64,000 bases of DNA from Pontibacter diazotrophicus (GCF_003367245.1 NZ_QRGR01000013.1:1-64000); one strand, 5' to 3'; shown: positions 44,836 to 54,389, counted from the first letter of the stretch. Notes: a model not told the origin generated them from the sequence alone. Translations and numbers: made by a program.

Positions 44836-45924
44836 ATGGAACTTAAGAAGATTGCTTTGAATGATGTGCACGAAGCCCTGGGTGCTAAAATGGTGCCTTT
44901 TGCCGGCTACAACATGCCTGTGCGCTATTCGTCTGATATAGAAGAACATAATGCTGTTCGTAATGCTGTTGGTATCTTTGATGTGTCGCACATGGGTGAG
45001 TTTATACTGCGCGGTCCGCAGGCCCTGGACCTGATCCAGCGTATCACATCGAACGATGCCTCTAAACTAACAGATGGTAAAGTGCAGTATTCCTGCTTCC
45101 CGAACGAAGAAGGCGGTATTGTTGACGATTTGCTGGTGTACCGTTTCAGCGAGGAAGAGTATATGCTGGTCGTAAACGCCTCCAATATTGAGAAAGACTG
45201 GGCTTGGGTAAATAAGTATAACACGGATGGTGTGGAGCTGGAGAATATCTCTGACGAAATATCACTGTTTGCCGTGCAGGGGCCAAATGCAGCCGAGGCA
45301 CTGCAGTCACTCACGTCTATTGACCTGCCAGCCATGGTATACTATACTTTTGAAAAAGGTGAATTTGCCGGCGTGCAGGATGTCATCGTTTCAGCAACGG
45401 GTTATACCGGCTCAGGTGGTTTCGAGATTTACGTGAAGAACGAGAACGCCAAAGCCGTATTCGATGCCATTATGGAAGCCGGTAAGGATTTCGGTATCAA
45501 GCCTATCGGACTCGGCGCACGCGACACGCTGCGCCTTGAAATGGGATTTTGCCTTTACGGAAACGACATAAACGACACGACCTCCCCGTTAGAGGCCGGT
45601 TTAGGCTGGATCACGAAGTTCGACAAAGACTTTACAAACGCGGATAACCTGAAGGCTCAGAAGGAAGCTGGTGTAACACGGAAGCTAATCGCCTTTGAGA
45701 TGCTGGAAAAAGCCATCCCGCGCGCGCACTACGATATTGTGAATGCAGCAGGAGAAAAGGTGGGTGAAGTGACGTCGGGCACCATGGCGCCATCGTTGGG
45801 TAAAGGTGTCGGACTTGGTTATGTAACCAAAGACTTAAGCAAAGCAGGTACTGAGATATACATCCGGGTGCGCAATAAAGACATGAAGGCACAGGTGGTA
45901 AAGCTGCCTTTCTATAAGAAATAG
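44836..45924 (+). CDS. gcvT: Glycine cleavage system T protein (aminomethyltransferase)
   Basis: A 362-residue folate-binding protein that moves the aminomethyl carbon of glycine to tetrahydrofolate. Family signs are [38 protein letters not shown] near the start, an [19 protein letters not shown] region in the middle, and [21 protein letters not shown]. Other glycine cleavage subunits (P, H) are not in the window. It is followed by an intergenic hairpin and the ComB-like gene. Confidence 0.96.
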   Translation: MELKKIALNDVHEALGAKMVPFAGYNMPVRYSSDIEEHNAVRNAVGIFDVSHMGEFILRGPQALDLIQRITSNDASKLTDGKVQYSCFPNEEGGIVDDLLVYRFSEEEYMLVVNASNIEKDWAWVNKYNTDGVELENISDEISLFAVQGPNAAEALQSLTSIDLPAMVYYTFEKGEFAGVQDVIVSATGYTGSGGFEIYVKNENAKAVFDAIMEAGKDFGIKPIGLGARDTLRLEMGFCLYGNDINDTTSPLEAGLGWITKFDKDFTNADNLKAQKEAGVTRKLIAFEMLEKAIPRAHYDIVNAAGEKVGEVTSGTMAPSLGKGVGLGYVTKDLSKAGTEIYIRVRNKDMKAQVVKLPFYKK

Positions 45925-45930
45925 TTGTGA

Positions 45931-45981
45931 GTTACTCGTTGCTTGTTATCTGTGTAAAAAGAGGAACGAACAACGAGTAAC
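45931..45981 (+). repeat. Inverted repeat between gcvT and comB-like gene
   Basis: Arms 45931-45941 and 45971-45981 (gttactcgttg / caacgagtaac) pair perfectly over 11 bp with partial pairing inward. There is no T-run. It may be another member of the dispersed A/T-rich palindromes. Confidence 0.65.
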
Positions 45982-46003
45982 GTTAAATGAATAACGAGAT
46001 AAG

Positions 46004-46723
46004 ATGGCAAGTATAGACGTGTGTTACAGCCCGGAGCTGCTGCACTTATATGATTTAAAAGGAAAGGCAGTAGTGGCGGTAGATATACTGCGGGCTACTT
46101 CTACCATGGTGACCGCTTTTGCACATGGTGCCAGGGATATTTTTCCGGTGATGGAGCTGGAGGAATGCCGTGCTTTTTCCGGAGGGGGCTGTCTGACAGC
46201 TGCCGAACGCAATGGCATAAAAGCAGAAGGCTTTGACCTTGGCAATTCCCCTTTCAGTTACATGAACGGTGCCGTGGATGGCCGATCTATTGCCATTACA
46301 ACGACCAATGGTACCCGTGCCATTCGCCTGTCCGAAGCTGCTGAAGAGGTGATAGTGGGTGCTTTTCTGAACCTGAAAACGGTAGCTCGTCATCTATCAG
46401 AACTGCAGCTAGATGTGGTGGTGGTGTGTGCTGGCTGGAAAGGGCAATTTAATCTTGAAGATACCCTTTTTGCTGGCGCCCTGGTGGATTGCCTGCAACA
46501 GGACTTTACTTCTGAGAATGATGCCACCTTGGCTTCGCTACACCTGTACCAGGCCGCCAAGACAGATGTGTTCAATTTCCTGAGACAGTCCTCGCATGTG
46601 CGCCGCCTCGAGAATTTAGGCATTCATGAAGATGTTCAGTTCTGCCTGCAGCACAACCTGTATGAGGTGCTACCAGTATGGCGCCAGGATAGACTGATAG
46701 ACCTAGCAGTCGTACAGAGTTAG
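46004..46723 (+). CDS. 2-phosphosulfolactate phosphatase family protein (ComB-like)
   Basis: A 239-residue ComB-family protein. The blocks VAVDILRATSTMVTAFAHGA, GFDLGNSPFSY, ITTTNGTRAI and VVVCAGWKGQFNLEDTLFAGAL are those of the family, whose founder dephosphorylates 2-phosphosulfolactate in coenzyme M synthesis. Bacteroidota homologues are widespread; some members of the group synthesise sulfonates such as sulfonolipid precursors, so a link to that is possible but not shown. A gttagaaag tract begins at the stop codon. Confidence 0.88.
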   Translation: MASIDVCYSPELLHLYDLKGKAVVAVDILRATSTMVTAFAHGARDIFPVMELEECRAFSGGGCLTAAERNGIKAEGFDLGNSPFSYMNGAVDGRSIAITTTNGTRAIRLSEAAEEVIVGAFLNLKTVARHLSELQLDVVVVCAGWKGQFNLEDTLFAGALVDCLQQDFTSENDATLASLHLYQAAKTDVFNFLRQSSHVRRLENLGIHEDVQFCLQHNLYEVLPVWRQDRLIDLAVVQS

Positions 46724-46756
46724 AAAGTTAGAAGGTTAAAAAGTTAGAAAGTTACA
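46718..46756 (+). repeat. gttagaaag-type tract
   Basis: About four degenerate copies of the gttagaaag unit starting at the comB-like stop codon, in the same orientation as the tract after hslU, and again followed by a two-hairpin element. Confidence 0.75.
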
Positions 46757-46767
46757 ACAGCACTGAA

Positions 46768-46824
46768 TCTGGCGCCGGTATCCAATCGGTGACGTGCAGT
46801 GGGTGCGAGTCTCCATACTCGCTT
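46768..46824 (+). repeat. Two-hairpin dispersed element, copy 2
   Basis: Matches 7657-7713 at 44 of 57 positions. Hairpin 1 pairs ccggt with atcgg: relative to copy 1, pair 9:21 is C:G instead of G:C, pair 12:18 is T:A instead of A:T, and pair 11:19 is G:T. Hairpin 2 is gcgagt / actcgc. Pairing is kept while sequence changes. It lies between tracts of the gttagaaag unit in opposite orientations. Confidence 0.75.
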
Positions 46825-46874
46825 GTGAAACTAAAGTAAAAAGAGCCAGAACTTATAAATACCCCAGTTTTAAA

Positions 46875-46919
46875 CAACTCTCTAACTCTCTAACTTTCTA
46901 ACCTTCTAACTCCCTAGCT
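46875..46919 (-). repeat. gttagaaag-type tract, inverted
   Basis: Reverse-complement units (ctaactctctaactttctaac) that overlap the last codons of the minus-strand MazG-like gene (stop at 46906-46908). Together with 46718-46756 it brackets the two-hairpin element as an inverted pair. Confidence 0.7.
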
Positions 46920-47235
46920 TCTTATTGTTTTTGTGCCGCTCGCTGTCGCGGGCGGTTTTCTTTTCGAGGTTTTTACGCAGCGCCTCCGTTAAATCAGTGC
47001 CGGTCTGGTTTGCCAGGCAGATCAGGACAAACAATACATCGGCCAGTTCATCGCCTAAGTTTTTGCCTTCGTCGCTCTTCTTAAAGGATTGCTCGCCATA
47101 CTGCCGCGAAATAATGCGGGCTACTTCTCCCACTTCTTCTGTAAGGATGGCCATGTTGGTGAGCTCGTTAAAATAACGGACTCCGTTTTCCTGTATCCAT
47201 TTATCTACAATGGCTTGTGCTTCGGCTAAGGTCAT
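46906..47235 (-). CDS. MazG-like nucleotide pyrophosphohydrolase
   Basis: A 109-residue all-helical enzyme. The EEVGEVARIISR and DELADVLFVLICLANQ segments carry the paired acidic residues (ExxE and ExxD-type) that bind Mg and the triphosphate. The family hydrolyses NTPs to NMPs and clears aberrant nucleotides. It starts 17 bp after the end of the upstream minus-strand gene, which may be co-transcribed with it. Confidence 0.88.
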   Translation of the reverse strand: MTLAEAQAIVDKWIQENGVRYFNELTNMAILTEEVGEVARIISRQYGEQSFKKSDEGKNLGDELADVLFVLICLANQTGTDLTEALRKNLEKKTARDSERHKNNKKLGS

Positions 47236-47251
47236 GCTTTTATCTGCTTAT

Positions 47252-48166
47252 CTATTTGCCAAATTTAACCACAAAATCAAGATAAGGCACACCTATAAAG
47301 ACAACTTCGCTAGCAATATCAGGATTGTTGAGGAAAGCGAAGTCAACCGTGATTCTCTCACCCATAAAGCGTAAGCCGTACGAATAAACACCATAGTAGC
47401 CACCTGCCGGTACAAACCAGTTTTCTGTTACCAGCGCCACTTTACGCCCAACCCGCTTCATGCCACTGAGGTTAATCACAGGTTCCCCGGAAACTTCATC
47501 GTCTACATACCCAAAGCCAACCCCAAGGGTAACGTTATTATCCCTGTTGCCATACGTTACGATGCCGTAGCCAATGCCCAATCCAGAAAAATCTTCGATG
47601 GCTGCGTTCGCATAAAGTACACCAGCCCCGGCATTCCAGTTCTCACTGATAGGGAAAGTATATTTAGGTGTGATGAAGAAGATAGGCTCCCCGGAAAATG
47701 TGGATATCAGTTCAAAGCCAGCCCCGATAGTAAACCTGTCTGTCACTCCATAATTAAAAGAGTTCAGGACCAGATATGTGTTTTGGTAATATGCTTCGCC
47801 TTTGCGCAGGCTATAAGCAGATGGGGAGAAAAGGTAGCGGGTGGCATTCGGGTTTTCAAACCAGTACACGCCATTCCTGAAGTTCCGCTCGTCCAGAATC
47901 CGGAAGTTCTTCACGGCACTCATCGGGATTGTTATCTCACCGGCGCTTTCAGTTAGCAAGCGAATGCCTGCTTCACTCTGGCCTAAATATGTTCCCTGAA
48001 ATACGGAGCCATCGTTGGTCTCTACAATCCAGCGCTGCGGAGGGGAAGTTTGTGCCTGTATACTGTCTGTCTGCTGTGCCAGCACAGCAGTGGCAGAGCT
48101 GAGCCATAAGGTAATACACAGCAAAGCAAATACAGCAAATGAGCAAGCGTGCAATCTGCTAACCAT
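47252..48166 (-). CDS. Secreted protein, SH3-like domain plus beta-barrel
   Basis: A 304-residue protein of unknown function. A signal peptide (about 1-30, ending VLAQQ) is followed by a small beta domain (WIVETNDGSVFQGTYLGQSEAGIRLLTESAGEITIPMSAVKNFRIL), which looks like an SH3/Sm-type barrel, and then by many amphipathic strands suggesting an outer-membrane barrel. I chose the ATG at 48166; an upstream TTG would add six residues. Its 3' neighbour is the MazG-like gene on the same strand. Confidence 0.75.
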   Translation of the reverse strand: MVSRLHACSFAVFALLCITLWLSSATAVLAQQTDSIQAQTSPPQRWIVETNDGSVFQGTYLGQSEAGIRLLTESAGEITIPMSAVKNFRILDERNFRNGVYWFENPNATRYLFSPSAYSLRKGEAYYQNTYLVLNSFNYGVTDRFTIGAGFELISTFSGEPIFFITPKYTFPISENWNAGAGVLYANAAIEDFSGLGIGYGIVTYGNRDNNVTLGVGFGYVDDEVSGEPVINLSGMKRVGRKVALVTENWFVPAGGYYGVYSYGLRFMGERITVDFAFLNNPDIASEVVFIGVPYLDFVVKFGK

Positions 48167-48261
48167 AATCTGGAGGTAAAGCAATATGAAACTGATTTCG
48201 CAAAAACCCCTAAATATATAGAATTACGCTATATGTTTGACCTTTAACTAGATATTTTTGA

Positions 48262-48714
48262 CTATTCCTTGTTTTTGGTGTCTATCACAATGGTCACAGG
48301 GCCATCGTTTAAAAGCGACACTTTCATGTCGGCACCAAACTCGCCGGTCTGTACCTTTTTCCCCAGGGTAGCCTCCAATAGCGTTACAAAGCGCTCGTAC
48401 AGCGGAACAGCCAGGGTAGGAGGGGCAGCATTGATATAGGAGGGGCGATTACCTTTTTTTGTGCTGGCATACAACGTAAACTGGCTGATAACAAGTAGGT
48501 CTCCCTGCACGTCCTGCACACTAAGGTTCATTTTACCTTCTGCATCCCCAAAAATGCGTAGCTGCGCCACTTTTCCTGCCATCCACTTCAGGTCTTCCTC
48601 CGTATCGTCACCGCAAAAGCCTGCTAGCAGCAGCAGGCCAAGCCCTATTTCACCTTTCACCTTATTCTCAATTACGACCGAAGCCTGCGTTACCCGCTGT
48701 ATAACAATGCGCAT
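48262..48714 (-). CDS. dtd: D-aminoacyl-tRNA deacylase
   Basis: A 150-residue Dtd. It starts MRIVIQRVTQASV and contains the gatekeeping SQFTLYAS and NGPVT (here NDGPVTI) motifs that form the active site. It hydrolyses D-aminoacyl-tRNAs. It stands about 96 bp before the barrel gene on the same strand. Confidence 0.95.
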   Translation of the reverse strand: MRIVIQRVTQASVVIENKVKGEIGLGLLLLAGFCGDDTEEDLKWMAGKVAQLRIFGDAEGKMNLSVQDVQGDLLVISQFTLYASTKKGNRPSYINAAPPTLAVPLYERFVTLLEATLGKKVQTGEFGADMKVSLLNDGPVTIVIDTKNKE

Positions 48715-48858
48715 ACTTAACTATAGATTCGTTGAGGGGCAAAGGTATCAATTTATAAATTTTGAGATATGAAAACTTGGGAAGGAGTAAGCAGCAGCAG
48801 GAACCATATTTCCTGTGAGCACAAAAATCAACAATTTAGCAATGAAGCCATTCAGCAA

Positions 48859-49509
48859 TTAATCCACATACCCCTCGTAGCGGATGCGGTTTACCTTCCC
48901 GTTTTTGAGGTGGAAGTGCAGTGACATTGGAGCGCCTTCATGGTTCGAGGCTATAATCTCGTTGTTGCTTTGGGTAATGTCCAGTTCCTGGCCTTGTGCT
49001 TTCAGCTTGTTCAGGAGTTCTGACTGGCTCATGCCTACACGCAGGTTGTCGCGCAGGGTAATGTCGGGGCTCTGTATGTCTGCCACCTGCAGGAGTAATT
49101 CACCAGACTGGCTCGGAGCATAAAATTCCATCATGGAGTTGCCGAACCGGAGAGTGAAAATGGTATCGGTTACATCAGACTTGTGGCGGTTTTCGATGGC
49201 ATCCGCATCCAATGTTAAATCAGCGTCAATTTGCTCAATGTAGGTGCTCAGGCTGTTGCCCTGGCTGCGGCTGGCTACAAAAGGGTTGCTGAGCAGGCTA
49301 ACCGTGGCTGGCGCAGCAGGAGCGCGCCGGCGGACAGAGGCCGTGTCAGTAATGGCATTGCTGCGCTCTTCGGGCACAAAGTTCTCCTCTTCAGAAGCTG
49401 TGTCGGAGCTGCAGGCAACGGCGAATGTGTTTACAAAAAGCAACAGCAACATCAGGCGCACAGAAAGGCTGTACGTGTAGCGGAGGCTGCTGTAGCGGCG
49501 AATTAGCAT
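48859..49509 (-). CDS. Lipoprotein of unknown function
   Basis: A 216-residue protein. The N-terminal hydrophobic segment ends in FAVACSS, a lipobox, so it is a likely lipoprotein (Cys about 34). A Ser/Ala-rich linker follows and the C-terminal region has NLRVGMSQSELLNKLKAQ, faintly like SmpA/BamE-type helix-strand folds. I chose the ATG at 49509 over a longer frame from 49638, because the longer start precedes a weakly plausible leader. Function unknown. Confidence 0.7.
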   Translation of the reverse strand: MLIRRYSSLRYTYSLSVRLMLLLLFVNTFAVACSSDTASEEENFVPEERSNAITDTASVRRRAPAAPATVSLLSNPFVASRSQGNSLSTYIEQIDADLTLDADAIENRHKSDVTDTIFTLRFGNSMMEFYAPSQSGELLLQVADIQSPDITLRDNLRVGMSQSELLNKLKAQGQELDITQSNNEIIASNHEGAPMSLHFHLKNGKVNRIRYEGYVD

Positions 49510-49624
49510 GTGAACAAAATGGTAAAAATGGTGCAGGTAAGAACTATACTTACATACGAGATGTAGCCGCTCAAAAGTTATAGCTAAAACGCCTCCGCTG
49601 GTTGTTTGGCCCTGGGATAAAGTA

Positions 49625-49632
49625 TAATTTTG
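49625..49632 (+). promoter_or_regulatory. Probable -7 box (TAnnTTTG) for ATP-grasp gene
   Basis: TAATTTTG fits the consensus and stands 19 bp before the ATG at 49652. Confidence 0.45.
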
Positions 49633-49651
49633 TGGCAAATATGATACAAAA

Positions 49652-50554
49652 ATGAATACACAGCAAATAGCGCTTATAACATATACAGATACCGGTAATT
49701 ACAGTGGCATTTCTGATGAGGAGAACAGCAAACTCTATGATTTGTTAAAAGGAAAAGGGTTAAATATTTCTTTTCAGATTTGGGATGATCCTGCCGTAGA
49801 CTGGAGCCAGTTTGACCTCATCGTCCTGAAATCGCCCTGGGATTATTTTGATAAGATCGATGCATTCTATGCCTGGCTGGATGAGCTGGAGAGGCTGCAG
49901 GTACGTGTGCTGAACCCGGTGGAGATTGTGCGCTGGAATGCCGACAAACGCTACCTGCTGGACCTGCAGGAGCAGGGCGTGAAGGTGGTACCCACCGTGT
50001 GGCTGGAGCAGGGAGATATCTTTGAACCGGCCCGGCTGTTCCAGGACTTCGGCGCAGAAAAAGTAATCGTGAAGCCTGCTGTTAGTGGCGGTGCCAAAAA
50101 TACATTCGCACTGACTTTAACAGAGGCAGAGGCTAAAACAGAATTAATAAACGAGTTGCTGCAGCAGGAAAGCTTTCTGGCGCAGCCGTTTATAGAGGAA
50201 GTCAAAACAAAAGGAGAGTGGTCGTTCCTGTTCTTTAACGGGGAGTACAGCCACACCGTACTGAAAACCGCTAAGCCCGGCGATTTCCGGGTGCAGCACT
50301 TTTACGGAGGCACTGTGCATACCCCCGAGCCACCGGCTGCCCTACTGGAGGCGGCACAGCGCATCGTGGATAAACACGCACCCGGTTGCCTTTATGCGCG
50401 TGTTGATGGAGTGGAACACAACGGGGAACTGGCCCTGATGGAGCTGGAGTTGATCGAACCGTTCCTGTTTATGGCTACGAGCGCAGGCGCTTTTGAGCGC
50501 TACTATGAGGCCCTGCTGGTGCAGTTGCAGGAAGCTGCAAACATGGTGTCTTAA
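49652..50554 (+). CDS. ATP-grasp domain protein (RimK-like)
   Basis: A 300-residue ATP-grasp enzyme. The N-terminal domain has VLKSPWDYFDKIDAFYAWLDEL, the nucleotide-binding part starts at NADKRYLLDLQEQGVKVVPTVWLEQGD, and VIVKPAVSGGAKNTF is the glycine-rich loop with the ATP-phosphate Lys. The C-terminal ELELIEPFLF has the metal-binding acidic residues. It resembles the family of peptide/glutathione-type ligases near RimK or of unnamed cytoplasmic ligases. The acid and amine partners are unknown. Confidence 0.86.
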   Translation: MNTQQIALITYTDTGNYSGISDEENSKLYDLLKGKGLNISFQIWDDPAVDWSQFDLIVLKSPWDYFDKIDAFYAWLDELERLQVRVLNPVEIVRWNADKRYLLDLQEQGVKVVPTVWLEQGDIFEPARLFQDFGAEKVIVKPAVSGGAKNTFALTLTEAEAKTELINELLQQESFLAQPFIEEVKTKGEWSFLFFNGEYSHTVLKTAKPGDFRVQHFYGGTVHTPEPPAALLEAAQRIVDKHAPGCLYARVDGVEHNGELALMELELIEPFLFMATSAGAFERYYEALLVQLQEAANMVS

Positions 50555-50566
50555 GAAGAAAGCAGC

Positions 50567-51448
50567 TTATTCTTTGCTGTGGAATACCAGCAGCGGTATC
50601 TCCACTTTTAGCACCAGTTTTTTTGTCAGGCTGGTGTCAAAGACGCCTTCCAATAGAGAGCGCTTGCGGTTTGTGACGGCAAGCAGGTCCACCTGCTCCT
50701 TTTCTACGAAGCGTTGGAGGTTATCAGCTATGTCCTGTCCCTCCAGCAGCAGGAAGCGGATGTTGTCAGTCTGTATCTCGCGCTCCAGCTTCGCCTGCAA
50801 CTGGGTTAGTTTTTCCCTGTCTTCCTGCATGGCAGCTCCCGGGGTAAAATGGAGGCAAAGAATGTGTGGGTTAAATGGCTGTAACAACTGCTGCAACGTT
50901 CTGATCGCTTCCGGGTCTGCTTTATCAAAATCAGTGGCATACAACACACGTTTTAAGTCATGGCTTTGGGAGTGTTGTGGCACCGCCAGCACCGGCACTT
51001 TTACATCGTCTACCATTTTAGTGGTAATCGTGCCGAAGATGGCGTCGGAAAGCCCGCCTTCTCCCTTAGTACCCATAATGATCAGGTTCGGCTTAAAGCG
51101 CCTGCTCTCTTCCGGAATCACGTCGTCCGGTGAGCCCTCTATAAAGGAGGTTTTCAGGTGTACCTGCCGGCTGCCCGTTTTGCTTTGCAACTCTTGGCGC
51201 AGTCCCTCCAATCTGCGTTGCTCCTCCCGCTCATTCCGGTTAATGACACGCTCGGTCACTTTTTCTGTAGAAGTAAGCTTTTCCTGGTCTTCCTCCTCCG
51301 GTACTTTCCAGGGAGAGGCCAGGTAATCTTTAAAGCAGTGCAGGAGCAGGATTTCTGATTCTGGTGCTGCCGATGCAAGATCCAGGGCGTACTGACAGGC
51401 TTTGTAAGTACTGTCCTGAAAATCGACAGGTATAAGTATTCTGAACAT
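50567..51448 (-). CDS. Tandem universal stress protein
   Basis: A 293-residue protein with two Usp domains (about 1-150 and 155-293). The first has an intact nucleotide-binding motif GTKGEGGLSDAIFGT (G-2X-G-9X-G-T). The second domain lacks a clean copy of that motif. Usp proteins bind ATP or act as stress-signal proteins. I chose the ATG at 51448 (MFRILIPVDFQDS); the longer frame reads into the divergent promoter region. It is divergent from the 908-residue protein gene. Confidence 0.9.
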   Translation of the reverse strand: MFRILIPVDFQDSTYKACQYALDLASAAPESEILLLHCFKDYLASPWKVPEEEDQEKLTSTEKVTERVINRNEREEQRRLEGLRQELQSKTGSRQVHLKTSFIEGSPDDVIPEESRRFKPNLIIMGTKGEGGLSDAIFGTITTKMVDDVKVPVLAVPQHSQSHDLKRVLYATDFDKADPEAIRTLQQLLQPFNPHILCLHFTPGAAMQEDREKLTQLQAKLEREIQTDNIRFLLLEGQDIADNLQRFVEKEQVDLLAVTNRKRSLLEGVFDTSLTKKLVLKVEIPLLVFHSKE

Positions 51449-51590
51449 GGTAGCTGTGTTAAGGGTTAGGATTTTATATACGTGGCAGCGGTCGCGGTAA
51501 GTTGCTGTTTCTGTAAGCATACCTTTCACGTAAACAGTATTTGTTGTTCCGGACTGGCAGCCACCGACCTGATAAGTGAGAAAAAAAAGC

Positions 51591-51598
51591 TAGTTTTG
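51591..51598 (+). promoter_or_regulatory. Probable -7 box (TAnnTTTG) for the 908-residue gene
   Basis: TAGTTTTG lies 18 bp before the ATG at 51617 and supports that start over the upstream 51482. Confidence 0.5.
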
Positions 51599-51616
51599 TT
51601 TTCGAGAACGCCTGTC

Positions 51617-54343
51617 ATGTCAAAATACATCGTATTCTTCTTTGTTGGTTTTGTTATACTTGCCTCGCTGCTCTACTATGGTTTTAACCGGTGGACTGAA
51701 TCCAGGGAGAAGGTGGACCTGTGGACACTGGTGCCGGAGAGTGCTGCGCTGGTGATAGAAACAAACAACCATGAAGCCCTTGTTGAACACCTGCGTGAAA
51801 CAGAGCTTTGGGAGAATTTTTCGGTGCTGCCCTTTGCGCAGCGCTTCGAAGAAAACTTTGCCTCTATCGACAGTGTGTCACCGGGTAGCGAGCGCCTCTC
51901 CCGTTTCCTGAACGAAAAGAACATCCTCACCTCCATCCATGTGGTGGAGCAGGCTGAAGTCGGGTTTGTATACTATGTGCCGGTGACTTCTGTAGGAGAG
52001 CATCGCTTTCTTCGAACCCTCACCGAGAATATAACTAAAAGTGAGCTCTTTGAGGAAAGTACCCGCGACTACGGAGGCATGCTCCTCACCGATGTTACGA
52101 ATACCCGTCTTGGCTCCGGCTTTACATTCTTTACTTACCGTAACAACATTGTGCTGAGTCCTTCGCCTGTACTGGTGGAGGAGATTGTGCGCCGCATCAA
52201 CCGCACGCAGTCAGCCTCCATTATAGAAAACTACAGGAACACCAATTACCTTAACCAACCGGAGGTATACGCCAATGTTTTTGTGAATTACAGGGTTATG
52301 CCCGAATTCCTGGGGCTCTTCCTGGATGATGAAGTGATGCCGGAAGTGCGTTACCTTTCTTCCCTTTGCGAAAACGCCATGCTACAGCTGAAGCTGGAGC
52401 GCGATAAGGTTTTTCTCAACGGCTTTTCGGTTCCTGAAACACTAAAGGGTTCGCTGCACCAGGTAATGCAGCCACAGAAGCCGCAGCCTTTCGGCGTAAA
52501 AGCATACCTGCCAGGCCGCACCGCCATGTTATTGCATTTTGGCTTAGAAGAAGTGGAGCGCATGCGGTTGCCCCAGCAGCAAAACGGAGCCGCTTATGCC
52601 GCCACCGTAGATAGCCTTGCCGGGTCGTTCAGCCTGGAGGCAGCAATGGCATACCTTGAAACGAACAGCATCAATGCCGAACCGGAGAAAGTTGCCTTCG
52701 TGCATCTGGCAGACCCTGATGTAACAGAAAGCCTCCTGACAAATTTGAGCCGCCAGGTAACAGCTGCTACAAAGCAAAAAGCTTCTACGGAGCAGTATGG
52801 CAACTATATCATCCGGCTGCTGCCTGTTCCGGAACTGCCTGCCCGGGTTTTAGGGCGTGCGTTTGAGGGCTTTGAGCAGAGTTATGTGGTGCTGGTAGAT
52901 GATTATCTGGTCTTTTCAGAGAGTGTGGCTACGCTTCGGGCCTTGCTGGACGATATTTCGGAGGAGAATGTGTGGAGCAAATCAGCGGTGCAGAAAACAT
53001 TTCTGGAGGAGACCCTGCAGGAAGCTAACTTTAGCTTATACCTGAACACCGTTAACGCCTGGTATATCCTGAACCGGTATGCCGAGGACGAGGAGCGGGA
53101 CAACCTGCTGCAGAACGCTGCTCTGATCAGGCGCTTCAGTCAGGTGAGCCTGCAGTTCTCTAAAGTGGAGGAGGGGCAGTATTATACCAGCCTGGTCATA
53201 CGCAGGCCAGACCGCAGTAACAGCAGTGCTGGGCAGGATGTTTTTGCAGCGGAGCAGGTACTGGAGTTTGATACCCGACTGGCAAGCCGCCCTTACCCTA
53301 TTCAGAACCCTGTGGACCGCAGCCGGGAGGTGGCCGTGCAGGATTCTGCAAATGTGCTCATCAACATCACCGCCGATGGCAGGCGCGGTTGGGCAGACTC
53401 ACTGGGAACTTCTATAAGAGGAGGCATTCAGCAGATTACTTATGGACAGGAAAATAAGCTGCGGCACCTTTTTGCCACCGCCAACCGCATTCATGCCATT
53501 GATAACCAGGGGCAGGAGCTTGAAAATTTCCCCTTCAACTTAGGCGATACACTGAACATACAGCACCTGGCTGTTTTCGATTATGAAAACGACAAAAATT
53601 ACCGCTTGCTAGTGGACGACGACATGGGCAACCTGTATATGTATGATATGCGTGGAGCGCCTTTGCCAGGCTGGCAACCCCGCCGCATGGACTACAGGCT
53701 GGCTGCTGAGCCGCAGCACCTGCGTGTAGGTGGCCGCGACGTAATTCTGGTGGTGCTGGAGAATGGCTATATCTACGCCCTCAATCGCCAGGGCGATACC
53801 TACCCTGGCTTCCCTATTAACCTGAATGCTCCTGTTACTGCCGGAGCGGTGGCAAACATCGGTGCCGATTTAAGACGCACAGAGATAAAGGCAGTCACCA
53901 GGTATGGCAGCGTGGTGACATTTAACCTGCAGGGCAGGGTGTTGCAGCGGGAGCAGCTGCCACGGCCAAGTAAACGTGCCCTGTTTAGCCTGGTGCAGGA
54001 GAGCAACAGTGGCAAGTCTTTTGTTATTGCGCGGCAGGAGCAGGGGCAGGTAACGGTGTTTGACCAGGATTTGAACGAGTTGTTTGCGAAGCGCTACGTC
54101 ACCTCGGCATCTAAAATTGTGCAGTACTTCCACTTCGGGGGCGATAACAGCATATTCGCCGTAACCGAATCCGGGCCTCAGAAAACCTATCTCTACGACA
54201 GCCGCGGGAGCCTTGTCGGGAACCGCACCTTTGAGAGCACCCAGCCGGTAACCATCTATTTTAACGAGGCATCGAATAACTACACCCTTTACAAAGTCTT
54301 CCGCCGCGAGTTAAAGCAGGTTGATTTCAGCCTACCGGATTAA
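51617..54343 (+). CDS. DUF3352-like protein with C-terminal propeller-like region
   Basis: A 908-residue protein anchored by one N-terminal membrane helix (about 3-23). Residues about 35-580 resemble DUF3352-type repeat domains: VDLWTLVPESAALVIETNNHEALVEHL, then two related halves with VLVDDYLVFSES. Residues about 590-905 look like a PQQ/WD-type propeller with repeated strands such as NGYIYALNRQGDTYPGF and YDSRGSLVG. The combination would place a large protein-binding module in the periplasm. The start at 51617 is chosen for its promoter box and hydrophobic leader. Function unknown. Confidence 0.78.
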   Translation: MSKYIVFFFVGFVILASLLYYGFNRWTESREKVDLWTLVPESAALVIETNNHEALVEHLRETELWENFSVLPFAQRFEENFASIDSVSPGSERLSRFLNEKNILTSIHVVEQAEVGFVYYVPVTSVGEHRFLRTLTENITKSELFEESTRDYGGMLLTDVTNTRLGSGFTFFTYRNNIVLSPSPVLVEEIVRRINRTQSASIIENYRNTNYLNQPEVYANVFVNYRVMPEFLGLFLDDEVMPEVRYLSSLCENAMLQLKLERDKVFLNGFSVPETLKGSLHQVMQPQKPQPFGVKAYLPGRTAMLLHFGLEEVERMRLPQQQNGAAYAATVDSLAGSFSLEAAMAYLETNSINAEPEKVAFVHLADPDVTESLLTNLSRQVTAATKQKASTEQYGNYIIRLLPVPELPARVLGRAFEGFEQSYVVLVDDYLVFSESVATLRALLDDISEENVWSKSAVQKTFLEETLQEANFSLYLNTVNAWYILNRYAEDEERDNLLQNAALIRRFSQVSLQFSKVEEGQYYTSLVIRRPDRSNSSAGQDVFAAEQVLEFDTRLASRPYPIQNPVDRSREVAVQDSANVLINITADGRRGWADSLGTSIRGGIQQITYGQENKLRHLFATANRIHAIDNQGQELENFPFNLGDTLNIQHLAVFDYENDKNYRLLVDDDMGNLYMYDMRGAPLPGWQPRRMDYRLAAEPQHLRVGGRDVILVVLENGYIYALNRQGDTYPGFPINLNAPVTAGAVANIGADLRRTEIKAVTRYGSVVTFNLQGRVLQREQLPRPSKRALFSLVQESNSGKSFVIARQEQGQVTVFDQDLNELFAKRYVTSASKIVQYFHFGGDNSIFAVTESGPQKTYLYDSRGSLVGNRTFESTQPVTIYFNEASNNYTLYKVFRRELKQVDFSLPD

Positions 54344-54389
54344 TTTTAGGACAAACGACCTCTGGACAAAAGATAAAGGATTTTTTATA

